Shown piece after piece: positions 22,126 to 30,758 of a stretch of DNA of 33,260 nt. The notes under the pieces were generated by a model. The model was not told where the DNA came from. It ran no database searches and worked only from the letters and a program-made list of their open reading frames with translations. Position 1 is the first letter of the stretch. The number at the start of each line of letters is the position of its first letter. The DNA comes from a bacterium (GTDB taxonomy: Bacteria > RBG-13-66-14 > B26-G2 > WVWN01), in the NCBI GenBank assembly GCA_035529855.1, contig DATKVX010000068.1, positions 1 through 33,260 on the forward strand, read 5' to 3'. The position numbers were made by a program, and so were the translations under genes.

Positions 22126-23504
22126 CGGACTTCGGGCCTATAAAGAAGATCCACTTCGTCGGCGTAGGCGGCGCCGGGATGTGCGGCCTGGCCGAGATAT
22201 TGCGGAACCTCGGTTTCGACGTATCCGGCTCGGATATTAAGTCGAGTGCCGTCACGGCCCGCCTTCGCGAGTTGGGCGTAAAGGTCTACGAGGGGCACGC
22301 CGCGGAGAACCTGGGCGACGCCGAGGTGGTCGTCGTCTCCACGGCGATACCGCCCGACAACGCCGAGGTGGCGGAGGCCCGGCGGCGCCGCGTCCCCGTC
22401 ATCCCGCGGGCCGAAATGTTGGCGGAGTTGATGAGGTTAAAGAAAGGGGTCGCGGTGTGCGGCACCCACGGCAAGACGACGACGACGTCGATATTGGCGA
22501 CGCTTTTGGCCGAGGGGGGGCTCGAGCCCACCTTCGTCGTCGGCGGCCGTTTGAACAGCGCGGGGACGCACGCCAAGCTGGGCGAGGGGGATTACTTCGT
22601 CGCCGAGGCGGACGAGAGCGACGGCTCCTTCCTAAAACTCTCGCCCATATACGCCATATGCACCAACGTCGACGAGGACCACATGGATTATTACGGGACC
22701 TTCGAGCGGCTGCAGGAGGCCTTCGTAGAGTTTTTGAACAAGGTACCTTTTTACGGCCTGAACTTGGTATGCGCCGACGACCCGGGCATCGCCGCCATCG
22801 TCGAGCGCGTCTCGAAGCCGACGTTGACGTACGGCACGGCCCCCGGGTGCGACGTCGTAGTCTCGGATATTACGGGCGAAGGGTTAAAAACGTCGTTCGA
22901 GCTGACGTTCAAGGGCGAACGGCTCGGCCGGTTGACGATAAACCTTCCCGGCGAACACAGCGCCTTGAACGCCGCGGCGGCCGCGGCCCTCGCCGTCGTG
23001 GCGGGCGTCAGCTTCGATACCGTCCAAAGGGCGTTGGAAGAATTCGAAGGAGTCGAAATGCGATTCCAGCGGTTGGGCCAGGTGCAGGGTTCGGTAACGG
23101 TGATGCACGACTACGCGCACCATCCGCGCGAAATCGAGACGATGTTGGCCGCGCTCCGCCAGGCTTACCCGAGAAGGCGGCTGGTAGCGGTCTTCCAGCC
23201 TCACCGTTACACGCGGACGCGTGACCAGATGAAGAGATTCCCCGGCGCGCTGGCGGCGGCCGACGTCATCATCGTTACCGGGATTTACGGCGCGGGGGAG
23301 GCCGCGATCGCGGGCGTCTCGGAGGAAGGCATCGTCGCGGGCCTGGTTCATCTTGGCCACGCCGACGTTTATCACATACCGGATAAGGCCGACGTCCCGG
23401 CGCGCGTGGCCGCGGTGATGCGGCCGGGCGACGTAATCGTACACGTCGGCGCCGGAGACGTGTGGAAGGTTGCGGAAGATGTATTGCGTTTTCTTACCAA
23501 TTGA
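22122..23504 (+). CDS. murC: UDP-MurNAc:L-alanine ligase MurC
   Basis: The product has 460 residues from GTG 22122 (four-base overlap with murG). The same frame runs on upstream inside murG but has no family resemblance there. It has HFVGVGGAGMCGLAEIL (UDP-MurNAc binding), GSDIKSS, CGTHGKTTTTS (113-123), EADESDGSFLKL, VDEDHMDYYG, VMHDYAHHPREIE, VFQPHRYTRTRD and VHVGAGDVWKV. It makes the first peptide bond of the peptidoglycan stem in the cytoplasm. Its end overlaps the start of murB by 26 bases. Confidence 0.97.
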   Translation: MTDFGPIKKIHFVGVGGAGMCGLAEILRNLGFDVSGSDIKSSAVTARLRELGVKVYEGHAAENLGDAEVVVVSTAIPPDNAEVAEARRRRVPVIPRAEMLAELMRLKKGVAVCGTHGKTTTTSILATLLAEGGLEPTFVVGGRLNSAGTHAKLGEGDYFVAEADESDGSFLKLSPIYAICTNVDEDHMDYYGTFERLQEAFVEFLNKVPFYGLNLVCADDPGIAAIVERVSKPTLTYGTAPGCDVVVSDITGEGLKTSFELTFKGERLGRLTINLPGEHSALNAAAAAALAVVAGVSFDTVQRALEEFEGVEMRFQRLGQVQGSVTVMHDYAHHPREIETMLAALRQAYPRRRLVAVFQPHRYTRTRDQMKRFPGALAAADVIIVTGIYGAGEAAIAGVSEEGIVAGLVHLGHADVYHIPDKADVPARVAAVMRPGDVIVHVGAGDVWKVAEDVLRFLTN

Positions 23505-24411
23505 CGGCGGTTCGTCGAGCCGGTGGCAGGACCGCATAGAGGGCTCGGTCGCGGAGGGCGTCGCGCTCGCGCGGCATACGACGTACCGGGTGGGCGGGCC
23601 GGCGAAATATTTCGTGGTGCCGGCCACGGCCGACGACGTGCGTGAGGTGTTCGCCTCGAGCGAGGACACGTTCGTACTGGGCGCCGGGAGCAACGTGCTC
23701 GTCGCGGACGCGGGTTTTGACGGCGTAGTTCTCAAAGTATGCAATACCATGGCGCACATATCGGCGCACGATGGCGAGGTCGTCGTGGGCGCCGGACGGT
23801 TGTTGCCGTCGCTCGTGAATAGTTGCGTGGAAATGGGGTTGTCGGGGATGGAGTGGGCGGTGGGCGTTCCCGGCACGGTGGGGGGAGCGGTTTGCACCAA
23901 CGCCGGCGCGTTCGGCTCCGCGACGTGGGATTACGTCGATTACGTCGAGGTGATGACGGCCGAGGGTTCGCGCCGACGGCTGGCGGAGGCCGACGTCGAG
24001 CACGGGTACCGCTTCGCCGACTTGGCCGTCGCGAAGCCGTTCGCCGTAACCGAGGTGGCGTTTCGTCTTACGAGTTCGGACGCGGGGCGCGTGCGCGCGC
24101 TGACGGAGGAATACAGAACGCGGCGCGGCGCGACTCAGCCCGTGGGCGCGGCGTCGGCGGGGTCCGTTTTTAAGAACCCGCCCCAGGGCCCTTCGGCCGG
24201 GGAGTTGATAGATAAGGCGGGCCTGAAGGGGCTAACGCGGGGCGAGGCCGTCGTCTCGCCCAAGCACGCTAACTTTATCGTTAACGAGGGTGGCGCGACC
24301 GCCGCCGACATATACGGCCTTATCGAGGAAGTCCGCGAGAAAGTACGGGCTGAATTCGGCTTAACGTTGGAGCTCGAGATCCGGCTCGTGGGAGATTTTG
24401 ACCGTGGTTAA
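23479..24411 (+). CDS. murB: UDP-N-acetylenolpyruvoylglucosamine reductase MurB
   Basis: The product has 310 residues from ATG 23479; a TTG at 23470 in the same frame is possible but has a poorer context. The FAD-binding domain shows HTTYRVGGPAKYFVVP, VLGAGSNVLVAD and GVPGTVGGAVCTNAGAFG. The catalytic part has SAGSVFKNPPQGPSAGELID, AGLKGLTRGEAVVSPKHANFIVN in two halves, and the C-terminal acid LELEIRLVG. The short form without the Tyr loop is type II MurB. It reduces UDP-GlcNAc-enolpyruvate to UDP-MurNAc using NADPH. It overlaps murC by 26 bases, a sign of coupling. Confidence 0.95.
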   Translation: MYCVFLPIDGGSSSRWQDRIEGSVAEGVALARHTTYRVGGPAKYFVVPATADDVREVFASSEDTFVLGAGSNVLVADAGFDGVVLKVCNTMAHISAHDGEVVVGAGRLLPSLVNSCVEMGLSGMEWAVGVPGTVGGAVCTNAGAFGSATWDYVDYVEVMTAEGSRRRLAEADVEHGYRFADLAVAKPFAVTEVAFRLTSSDAGRVRALTEEYRTRRGATQPVGAASAGSVFKNPPQGPSAGELIDKAGLKGLTRGEAVVSPKHANFIVNEGGATAADIYGLIEEVREKVRAEFGLTLELEIRLVGDFDRG

Positions 24412-25258
24412 CGTACCGGACGGAACGCGTACGTCGAGGGTTAGGCGAGCGCGCCGGCGGCGGAGCCGGCCGTCCGCGGCCACGGCGGGTAGGCGGCTGG
24501 GGGCGTTCGCGGCGGTCTCGGCGGCGGCTTTCCTGGCGGCGTTTCTGGTTTACGCTTCCGTAACGTCGGCGCCGTGGCGGCTGGGTAGGTATACGGTTCG
24601 CGGCGCGTCGTATTTGACGGCCGCCGAGGTCTTGGCGGCGGCGGATTTAAAAGCCGGCGACAACCTTTTCTGGGTGGACTTGGAGAAGGCGGAAGAGCGG
24701 CTTTGTCGACACCCCCGCATCCGGCGCGCGGAAATAAGGCGGCGGATGCCGGCGGAAGTATGGGTAGAGGTCGACGAACGGCCGGCGGCCGCGGCGATAA
24801 TCATTAACGGCGCGTTGCACAAAATTTCGGCCGACGGCGTAGTGCTCGAGCCGGCGGCGGCGGCGTACGAAGACGTTCCGATTCTCGTCGGTACGCGCTT
24901 CCGCGCGTCGGGCGGCGTCGCCGGAAAAAAGGTGAGCGGCGGCGACGTAGCGGATGCGCTGGCGACGGTGGAAGCGCTGGCCGGCGTTGACCCGGCTTGG
25001 GCCGCCGCGGTGGAATATGTCGACGTCGAAGCGCGGGTCGTCGTTTTGGCCCGGGGCCGGTATAAGTTGAAGTACGGCCCGGATTTCGACGAGTCCGCGG
25101 CCCGGCGTCTGCGGCGCGTGTTCGAAGCTACGCGGGCGAACGGCGGCGGCGTAGTAACGTACGATACCCGTTTCGGCACGGACGTTATCGTGACGGGCGG
25201 ATTTAGCGGCGTCGGCGGCGCCGCGGGAGGTGGTTCGGCGGATGACCGAGCGGTTTAA
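24404..25258 (+). CDS. ftsQ: Division protein FtsQ (POTRA-containing)
   Basis: The product has 284 residues from GTG 24404; TTG 24398 is also open, but GGAG at 24391-24394 is nine bases from the GTG and only three from the TTG. It has a very basic cytoplasmic head (R-rich, to about 33), one membrane helix (about 34-52), then the POTRA domain (WRLGRYTVRGASYLTAAEVL, GDNLFWVDLEKAEERLCRHP, IRRAEIRRRMPAEVWVEVDERP) and the beta domain to about 262. It recruits FtsL/FtsB to the septum. The start overlaps the murB stop. Its tail overlaps ftsA. ddl, which often precedes ftsQ, is absent. Confidence 0.92.
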   Translation: MVNVPDGTRTSRVRRARRRRSRPSAATAGRRLGAFAAVSAAAFLAAFLVYASVTSAPWRLGRYTVRGASYLTAAEVLAAADLKAGDNLFWVDLEKAEERLCRHPRIRRAEIRRRMPAEVWVEVDERPAAAAIIINGALHKISADGVVLEPAAAAYEDVPILVGTRFRASGGVAGKKVSGGDVADALATVEALAGVDPAWAAAVEYVDVEARVVVLARGRYKLKYGPDFDESAARRLRRVFEATRANGGGVVTYDTRFGTDVIVTGGFSGVGGAAGGGSADDRAV

Positions 25259-26480
25259 CATAGTGGCCGGCCTGGACGTCGGCACGACCAAGGTTTGCTG
25301 CGTAATAGCCAAGCGGGACGGCGGCCCGGCGGTAGAAATCCTGGGTACGGGGCTCGCGCCTTCGCTGGGCAGCAAGCGCGGTATGGTCGTGAACATCGAG
25401 AGTACGGTCCAGTCGGTAGTGGAGGCGGTTCGCGAGGCGGAGCAGATGGCCGGTGTCGAAGTCGGCGAAGTGAACGTGGGCATCGCCGGCGGCCACATCA
25501 AGAGCATGAACAGCAAAGGGATCGTCGCCATCTCGAGCGCCGACCGCGAGATTTCGAATAAAGACATCGAGAGGTGCATCGAGCAGGCGAAGGCTATCGC
25601 GCTGCCGGTGGACCGGGAAGTCCTCCACGTCCTTCCCCGGGAATTCGCGGTGGACGACCAGCGCGCCATCCGAGACCCGCGCGGGATGGTCGCGACGCGG
25701 CTCGAGGCGGACGTCCACATCATAACCGGCGCTATAACTTCGGCGCAGAATCTGGTGCGAAGCGTAAGCCGGGCGGACCTGAAGGTCAACAGATTGGTTT
25801 TGGAACCTTTAGCGTCGGCGCGCGCCGTCCTTACTCCCGACGAGATGGAGCTCGGCGTGGCCCTGGTCGACATGGGCGGCGGCACTACCGACATCGCCAT
25901 CTTCCACGAGGGCTCGGTTCGCCACACGTCGGTGCTGGCGGTGGGCGGCGACCAGGTTACCCGTGACCTGGCCGTCGGATTGCGCACTCCTCGCTTAGCC
26001 GCGGAGCAAATTAAGCAAAAGTACGCGTTAGCGATGGCGTCGCTCGTGGACGAGGACGGCGTCGTCGAGGTGGCCGACGTGGGCGGCCGACGCGCGCGGA
26101 TGATAGACCGCAGCTACATCGCCGAGATCGTCCAAGCCCGGTTGGAGGAGATAATCACGTTGGTGAAGCGAGAAATCGACCAATCGGGGTTCGCGGACCA
26201 CCTAGCCGCGGGCGTCGTGCTCACCGGCGGTTGCGCCAATATGGAAGGCATAGCCGAGCTCGGCGAGCAGATATTCAACATGCCTACCCGCATCGGCGTT
26301 CCGCTCGGCGTAACCGGCTTATCCGATTCGGTAGCCGACCCCATCTTCGCAACAGGCGTCGGCCTGGTCCTTTACGATTTGCCGGAAGGAGGCCGGTTCC
26401 ACGACGGCGCGGAAAGCGACGCCGTTATATTCTATAAGGTCTTTTCCCAAATGAAGTCATGGATGGAAAACATCTTTTAA
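25242..26480 (+). CDS. ftsA: Actin-like division protein FtsA
   Basis: The product has 412 residues. The start is ATG 25242, because GGGAGGT at 25225-25231 serves it with normal spacing, whereas the upstream in-frame GTG 25230 lies inside that sequence. Nucleotide-binding motifs are VAGLDVGTTKVCCVIAK, VNRLVLEPLASARAVLT, LVDMGGGTTDIAIF and VLTGGCANMEGIAEL. It has subdomain 1C in place of the usual actin 1B. The C-terminus ends FSQMKSWMENIF, an amphipathic helix that anchors FtsA to the membrane. It tethers the FtsZ ring. Its start overlaps the end of ftsQ. Confidence 0.96.
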   Translation: MTERFNIVAGLDVGTTKVCCVIAKRDGGPAVEILGTGLAPSLGSKRGMVVNIESTVQSVVEAVREAEQMAGVEVGEVNVGIAGGHIKSMNSKGIVAISSADREISNKDIERCIEQAKAIALPVDREVLHVLPREFAVDDQRAIRDPRGMVATRLEADVHIITGAITSAQNLVRSVSRADLKVNRLVLEPLASARAVLTPDEMELGVALVDMGGGTTDIAIFHEGSVRHTSVLAVGGDQVTRDLAVGLRTPRLAAEQIKQKYALAMASLVDEDGVVEVADVGGRRARMIDRSYIAEIVQARLEEIITLVKREIDQSGFADHLAAGVVLTGGCANMEGIAELGEQIFNMPTRIGVPLGVTGLSDSVADPIFATGVGLVLYDLPEGGRFHDGAESDAVIFYKVFSQMKSWMENIF

Positions 26481-26493
26481 CGGAGGTAATAAA

Positions 26494-27636
26494 ATGCTCG
26501 AGTTCACGCCGGAATACGAACATTTCGCCACCATAAAGGTGATGGGCATAGGCGGCGGTGGCGGAAACGCCGTTAACCGGATGATCGACGCCAAGATCCG
26601 GGGCGTGGAGTTTATCGTCGCCAATACCGACGCCCAGGTACTGCGCCAAACGAAAGCCCTTCAAAAGATCCAGATCGGTTCCCGGCTTACCAACGGCCTG
26701 GGGGCCGGCGGAAAACCGGACGTAGGCCGCCTCGCCGCCGAAGAGGACCGCGACGCCCTGGTCCGAGCCCTCGACGGTTCCGACATGGTCTTCATAACGG
26801 CCGGGATGGGCGGCGGTACGGGTACCGGCGCGGGCCCGCTAATCGCGGAGATCGCGGGCGAGATCGGCGCGCTGACGGTAGCGGTCGTGACCAGGCCTTT
26901 CCATTTCGAGGGGCCGCGTCGTCTCAAGATAGCCGAAACCGGCCTGGCGGAGTTGGCGGACCGGGTGGATACGCTAATCGTCGTCCCCAACGAGAAACTC
27001 CTGAAGATCGTGGCACGCGAGACTACTATTACGGAGTCCTTCCGGTTGGCCGACGACGTCCTGGTGCAGGCCGTGCGCGGGATATCGGACCTCATTACGG
27101 TCCCGGGCCTTATAAACGTCGACTTCGCGGACGTCCGCGCCGTAATGTCGGAAGCCGGCGGGAGCGCCATAATGGGCACCGGCGTCGGCGTAGGCGAGGA
27201 CCGCGCCGTGGCGGCGGCGCAGAACGTAATATCCAGCCCCTTGCTCGACGGCATGAACATCAAAGGGGCGCGCGGGATTCTCATCAACGTAACCGGCGGC
27301 ATCGACATGTCGCTCCACGAGATCAACGAGGCGGTGAGCATCGTCAACGAAGTCGCCGACGACGACGCGAACATCATCGTCGGCGCGGTGGTGGAAGAGG
27401 GCTTGGAGGAATTCCGCGTAACGGTCATAGCGACGGGTTTCGAGGGGCCGCCAGTGCAAGAAGTCGGCGTCTTCGGCGATGCCCAAGTCCCGGCGTCTAT
27501 GGTCCACGCCGCGCCGCTTCCGCCCGTACCCCCCGACGGCGTAGAAATGGATTTCGACGACGCCCTCTTAAATTCCGAATTCGACATCCCGGCCTTCATC
27601 CGACAACGCTCGCGCAACGACGATATGAAAAACTAG
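26494..27636 (+). CDS. ftsZ: Tubulin-like division protein FtsZ
   Basis: The product has 380 residues. It has VMGIGGGGGNAVNRM, FIVANTDAQVL, the tubulin signature GGGTGTG at 106-112, VVPNEKLL, FRLADDVLVQAVRGI and the T7 loop VDFADVRAVM. The C-terminal linker is short and the conserved tail EFDIPAFIRQRSRN (about 362-375) matches the FtsA/ZipA-binding peptide D-I-P-x-F-x-R. It forms the GTP-dependent Z-ring. A strong CGGAGGT stands eight to nine bases before ATG 26494, stronger than that of most genes in the cluster, which suits the high FtsZ level needed. It is the last gene; a strong terminator follows. Confidence 0.98.
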   Translation: MLEFTPEYEHFATIKVMGIGGGGGNAVNRMIDAKIRGVEFIVANTDAQVLRQTKALQKIQIGSRLTNGLGAGGKPDVGRLAAEEDRDALVRALDGSDMVFITAGMGGGTGTGAGPLIAEIAGEIGALTVAVVTRPFHFEGPRRLKIAETGLAELADRVDTLIVVPNEKLLKIVARETTITESFRLADDVLVQAVRGISDLITVPGLINVDFADVRAVMSEAGGSAIMGTGVGVGEDRAVAAAQNVISSPLLDGMNIKGARGILINVTGGIDMSLHEINEAVSIVNEVADDDANIIVGAVVEEGLEEFRVTVIATGFEGPPVQEVGVFGDAQVPASMVHAAPLPPVPPDGVEMDFDDALLNSEFDIPAFIRQRSRNDDMKN

Positions 27637-27646
27637 CGCAGCGCGC

Positions 27647-27677
27647 AAAAAAGCCCCGGCTCGAGCCGGGGCTTTTT
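27647..27677 (+). terminator. Bidirectional terminator between ftsZ and the convergent operon
   Basis: A perfect palindromic stem GCCCCGGC (27653-27660) / GCCGGGGC (27665-27672) has loop TCGA, flanked by six A on the left and five T on the right. The A-run and T-run make it a terminator on both strands, so it closes the dcw cluster and the minus-strand operon that ends at 27696. Confidence 0.92.
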
Positions 27678-27695
27678 CATCGGCAAAACGGCCGC

Positions 27696-28505
27696 CTAGC
27701 GAGTGTGCGCCTTGTTACGCAGGATGGTCTTGTACTCGATTCCCGCGGCGTCGATGGCCTCGCCCCACGAGCCGAAGCGCCTGAAGGCTGCGGAGAAGAG
27801 GCTGGGGTCGTGGCGTTGCATATACCCGCTGGCCAATTTTCCACCGGAGCGATATCTTTTTTGGATTTCGTCGATTATTCGGTCGGGCGTCCACTTCCGG
27901 TTTTTAAAACTCTTTTTGATGAGCTCTTCCGGCAAACCCGCGGCCCGCAGCGCGTTTTGCCAATTCCCGAACCGGCGATACGCCGCGGAGTAAAGGAGTA
28001 AGTTCTCTTTGGTCATGTTGCCGTAGGACAGGCGGTCCGGCGGTAGCTCGCGTATCATATTTATAATTTTTTCCCTGGTCCAGGACGTATACCGGGTGCC
28101 CGCCGCTTTATTTACCTCGTCGTAGTCGTAGCCGGCGGCCTCCAACGCCTTGCGCCACGAACCGAATTCCCGGCGCGCCGCCGAATGGAGGGCGACGTTA
28201 TTTTTGTAGACGTACCAAAGTTTGTCGAACGGGACCTTGTTGACCTCTTCCAGGACCCGCGCGCGGTTCCATTTCGTAATTTTCTTCACCGCCTCACTCC
28301 GGCTTTCTTTTTTGATCGAATCGTAGTCGATGCCGCCAGCTTTTACGGCGTCGCCCCAGCTTCTGTAGTACCGCAACGCGGCGCTGTAGAGGGCGGAGTG
28401 TTCGCGGGAGACGTTTTTGACCGTAAGCCGCACGCCTTTGTCTGCAAGTTGTTTTATTTCAGCGGCTATCTTTTCGCGGTTCCACCGGCTTTTCTTGGGG
28501 GACAT
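27696..28505 (-). CDS. Four-repeat protein resembling homing-endonuclease-associated repeats
   Basis: The product has 269 residues built of four tandem units of about 55 residues beginning at W8, W79, W142 and W205. Each unit opens W-[NT]-[RP]-x-[KR]-[IV], has a middle with [LY]-x-S-A-A-[LYF]-R-[RY], and closes F-G-[SN]-W-x-x-A-[LIV]-x-A-A-G (unit 1: YRSWGDAVKAGG). This is the pattern of the HNH_repeat / homing endonuclease associated repeat, a small helical DNA-binding-like module, but there is no HNH, GIY-YIG or LAGLIDADG nuclease. It is Lys-rich, unlike its Arg/Ala-rich neighbours. It is the last gene of the infC operon, 40 bases after the kinase gene. GAGGAGG lies some 12 bases before ATG. 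DNA binding is inference; the function is unknown. Confidence 0.8.
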   Translation of the reverse strand: MSPKKSRWNREKIAAEIKQLADKGVRLTVKNVSREHSALYSAALRYYRSWGDAVKAGGIDYDSIKKESRSEAVKKITKWNRARVLEEVNKVPFDKLWYVYKNNVALHSAARREFGSWRKALEAAGYDYDEVNKAAGTRYTSWTREKIINMIRELPPDRLSYGNMTKENLLLYSAAYRRFGNWQNALRAAGLPEELIKKSFKNRKWTPDRIIDEIQKRYRSGGKLASGYMQRHDPSLFSAAFRRFGSWGEAIDAAGIEYKTILRNKAHTR

Positions 28506-28545
28506 AAGCTATCGAGATCCTCCTCGCGTTGTAACGTCGGTTGTT

Positions 28546-29271
28546 TTAAGGTAGTTTTTTAGGGATCGTTAATTTAAATTCGGCGCCGGTTGACGCTTCG
28601 CCCAACTCGAGTCGGCCGCCCAGAGATTCGGCGATGGCGCGCGCCGTAGGTAAGCCCAGGCCGGAACCTTCCGCTTTGGTCGAATAAAACGGCTCGAAGG
28701 CCTGGGCGGGTTCGGCTAAGCCGGGGCCGTCGTCACGCACGGTAACGACGATGGCTTCGCCGGAATCTTCGGCGGTTAGCTCGACGCGGTCGGCGCCCGC
28801 TTCGAAAGAATTTAGAATAACGTTTAATAGCGCTTGTTTCAAAAGGTTCGCATCCGTCTTGACGACGATGTCGGCGATAGGCTTGAATTCTAATACTACG
28901 CCGGTGGTGGCCGCTACCGGCGCGATGAACGTTTCCAGCTCGGCCAGCGCCCGGGCGAGTTCGACCTCTTGCGCTTTGGGTATTTTGGGGCGGGCGAAGC
29001 GGAGGAAAGCGGTTAAGAGCTCGTCGAGCCGCCGGATCTCCTTTATGGCGGCGGCTAGTTTATCGGCGCCCGGGCCGTCGCCGATTTCCCGCGAGAGTAA
29101 GCCGAGGTTGACCGATAACGCGTTGAGCGGGTTGCGGATTTCGTGGGCGAGCGAGTTTACCAACGTAAAGTAATAGTCGTGTTGGACGTCAGCGGCGTCG
29201 TCGCCGCTACCGGACGCCGCGGTTTCGGGGTCGTTGTTCAGGACGAGTCCGTCTTGTGCCGTTCGACGCAC
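28546..29271 (-). CDS. Soluble orphan sensor histidine kinase
   Basis: The product has 241 residues and no membrane helix or recognisable sensor domain; residues 1-32 are a low-complexity Ala/Gly/Asp segment. The dimerisation/phosphoacceptor helix has H43 in NSLAHEIRNPLNALSVN. The ATPase has N154 (NVILNSFEAG), the G1 box DDGPGLAE (about 180) and the G2 box GSGLGLP (202-208). This is a full HisKA-HATPase kinase of the NtrB-like (PAS-less) type. No response regulator is next to it. It starts GTG at 29271, 21 bases after the pdxA stop, so it is in the same transcript. The trigger and partner are unknown. Confidence 0.88.
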   Translation of the reverse strand: MRRTAQDGLVLNNDPETAASGSGDDAADVQHDYYFTLVNSLAHEIRNPLNALSVNLGLLSREIGDGPGADKLAAAIKEIRRLDELLTAFLRFARPKIPKAQEVELARALAELETFIAPVAATTGVVLEFKPIADIVVKTDANLLKQALLNVILNSFEAGADRVELTAEDSGEAIVVTVRDDGPGLAEPAQAFEPFYSTKAEGSGLGLPTARAIAESLGGRLELGEASTGAEFKLTIPKKLP

Positions 29272-29292
29272 GATGCATTTACCCGGGAATTA

Positions 29293-30327
29293 TTAGAGCG
29301 AGGTACGTTTTTTCGGTAGTTGCGGGCGTTCGGCGCGTACGAGCTTAGCGGCTAAATTTACGGCGTTCCTCAGGCTATCGATTTTGGCGATGCCTCGCCC
29401 CGCGATATCCAAACCGACGCCGTGGCCCACCGACGTCCTGACGAAGGGCAGCCCCAGCGTGACGTTTACGGTCTTGTAAGGTAATAATATTTTAAGCGGT
29501 ACCAGGCCCTGGTCGTGGTACATGGCGACTACGCCGTCGTACTTGTTGCCGACGTGCTTATGGAACGCCGCCTCGGCGCTTAGCGGCCCGTCCAGGTCGA
29601 TGCCCCGGACGCGGCAGGCTTCGACCGCGGGTTCGATTTCGTGGAGCTCTTCGGTGCCGAGGAGGCCGTTTTCGCCGGCGTGAGGGTTTAAGCCCGTGAC
29701 GGCGATGCGCGGCTTTTTTACGCCCACCTTACGGAGGAATTCGTCGAATAAGAAAACGGTTCGAATCACGCGCGCCAGCTTTATTTTGGAGTGGACCTTT
29801 CGTAGAGGGTAATGTGACGTTACGAGGGCGACCCTTAGCGAATCGCCGAGGAAGCACATGGCGTATTTCGAAGTGTTCGTCCGATTGGCGAAGTATTCCG
29901 TGTGGCCGGTGAAGTAGTAACCGGCGTCGTTGATCGCCTTTTTCGATATGGGTGCGGTCACGACGGCGTCGACCTGGTGGAGCATTACAAGGTCGGTCGC
30001 TTTTTCGACGAAGGCCATCGCCGCGCGCCCGGTTTTGGCGGTCGGCCTTCCGGGCTCGACGTCTTTCAGGTTCACGGTTTTTAGCGACGCGAAGTTAGGT
30101 ACGTCCGGCGCGAATTTCTCGCGGCTGGGCCTCGACGTCGCGTTGAGTTTACGGATATCGAATTTAAATTTCGCCGCCGCGTCGCGCAGCAGGCGCTGGT
30201 CCCCTACGACCACTAGCGTGAAGTCGCTTTTCTTGAGGCCGGCTAGATACTTCGCGACTATTTCGGGACCTACGCCAGCGGGTTCCCCCATAGTCAAAGC
30301 GATTACCGGCCGTTCGTTAGGTGGCAT
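29293..30327 (-). CDS. pdxA: 4-hydroxythreonine-4-phosphate dehydrogenase PdxA
   Basis: The product has 344 residues from ATG 30327; an upstream in-frame GTG at 30351 adds eight residues but fits the family less well. Signatures are VIALTMGEPAGVGPEIVAKY, VTAPISKKAIN, the metal-binding histidines in GHTEYFA, GLNPHAGENG and MYHDQGLVPLK, and TLGLPFVRTSVGHGVG. It oxidises 4-phosphohydroxy-L-threonine in the DXP-dependent route to pyridoxal phosphate. It lies 48 bases after rplT on the same strand, an unusual position within a ribosomal operon. No separate promoter is evident. Confidence 0.95.
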   Translation of the reverse strand: MPPNERPVIALTMGEPAGVGPEIVAKYLAGLKKSDFTLVVVGDQRLLRDAAAKFKFDIRKLNATSRPSREKFAPDVPNFASLKTVNLKDVEPGRPTAKTGRAAMAFVEKATDLVMLHQVDAVVTAPISKKAINDAGYYFTGHTEYFANRTNTSKYAMCFLGDSLRVALVTSHYPLRKVHSKIKLARVIRTVFLFDEFLRKVGVKKPRIAVTGLNPHAGENGLLGTEELHEIEPAVEACRVRGIDLDGPLSAEAAFHKHVGNKYDGVVAMYHDQGLVPLKILLPYKTVNVTLGLPFVRTSVGHGVGLDIAGRGIAKIDSLRNAVNLAAKLVRAERPQLPKKRTSL

Positions 30328-30374
30328 GGGCTTATCTTTCGGCGCGAGCACGAGGCGAAGACTCGCCGCCGCCT

Positions 30375-30737
30375 TTAAGATTCGCGTAGCGCGTTATGCG
30401 CGACTTCGACCAGCGAGCGGAAGGCATCGGGCGACCGGACGGCCGTGTCGGCCAACATTTTCCTGTTAACGTCGACGCCGGCCTTCTTGAGGCCGTGCAT
30501 AAAAGTGTTGTAAGGAAGGTTGAAAGGCCGCACAGCGGCATTGATACGGGTTATCCATAAACGTCTCAAGATGCGACGTCGCCGCCGCCGGTCGGCGTAC
30601 GCGTGCTGCCGGGCTTTGAAAGCCGCGTTGCGCGCTACGCGGTAGAGGTTTTTACGCGCGCCGCGGAAGCCTTTGGCCCGTAGTAGTAACTTTTTGCGCC
30701 GACGACGCCGATGGGGCGCGTTGGTTGCTCTAACCAT
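30375..30737 (-). CDS. rplT: Ribosomal protein L20
   Basis: The product has 120 residues. It has the very basic N-terminal tail (HRRRRRKKLLLRAKGFRGAR) and then RNLYRVARNAAFKARQHAYADRR-type sequence in the L20 pattern, with RLWITRINAAVRPFNLPYNTFMHGL in the globular half. It is a 23S rRNA-binding assembly protein. AGAAGGT is found before ATG. It follows rpmI by 21 bases in the order infC-rpmI-rplT typical of bacteria, where L20 or IF3 levels control the operon. Its N-terminus (MVRATNAPH) differs from the usual PRVKRG. Confidence 0.96.
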   Translation of the reverse strand: MVRATNAPHRRRRRKKLLLRAKGFRGARKNLYRVARNAAFKARQHAYADRRRRRRILRRLWITRINAAVRPFNLPYNTFMHGLKKAGVDVNRKMLADTAVRSPDAFRSLVEVAHNALRES

Positions 30738-30758
30738 CGGGACCTTCTTTTTGTCAGG

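Noticed and set aside
24647-25987. 446-residue minus-strand frame opposite ftsQ/ftsA
   Set aside because: The Ser/Thr/Arg-rich shadow composition and full overlap with two identified genes make it not credible.
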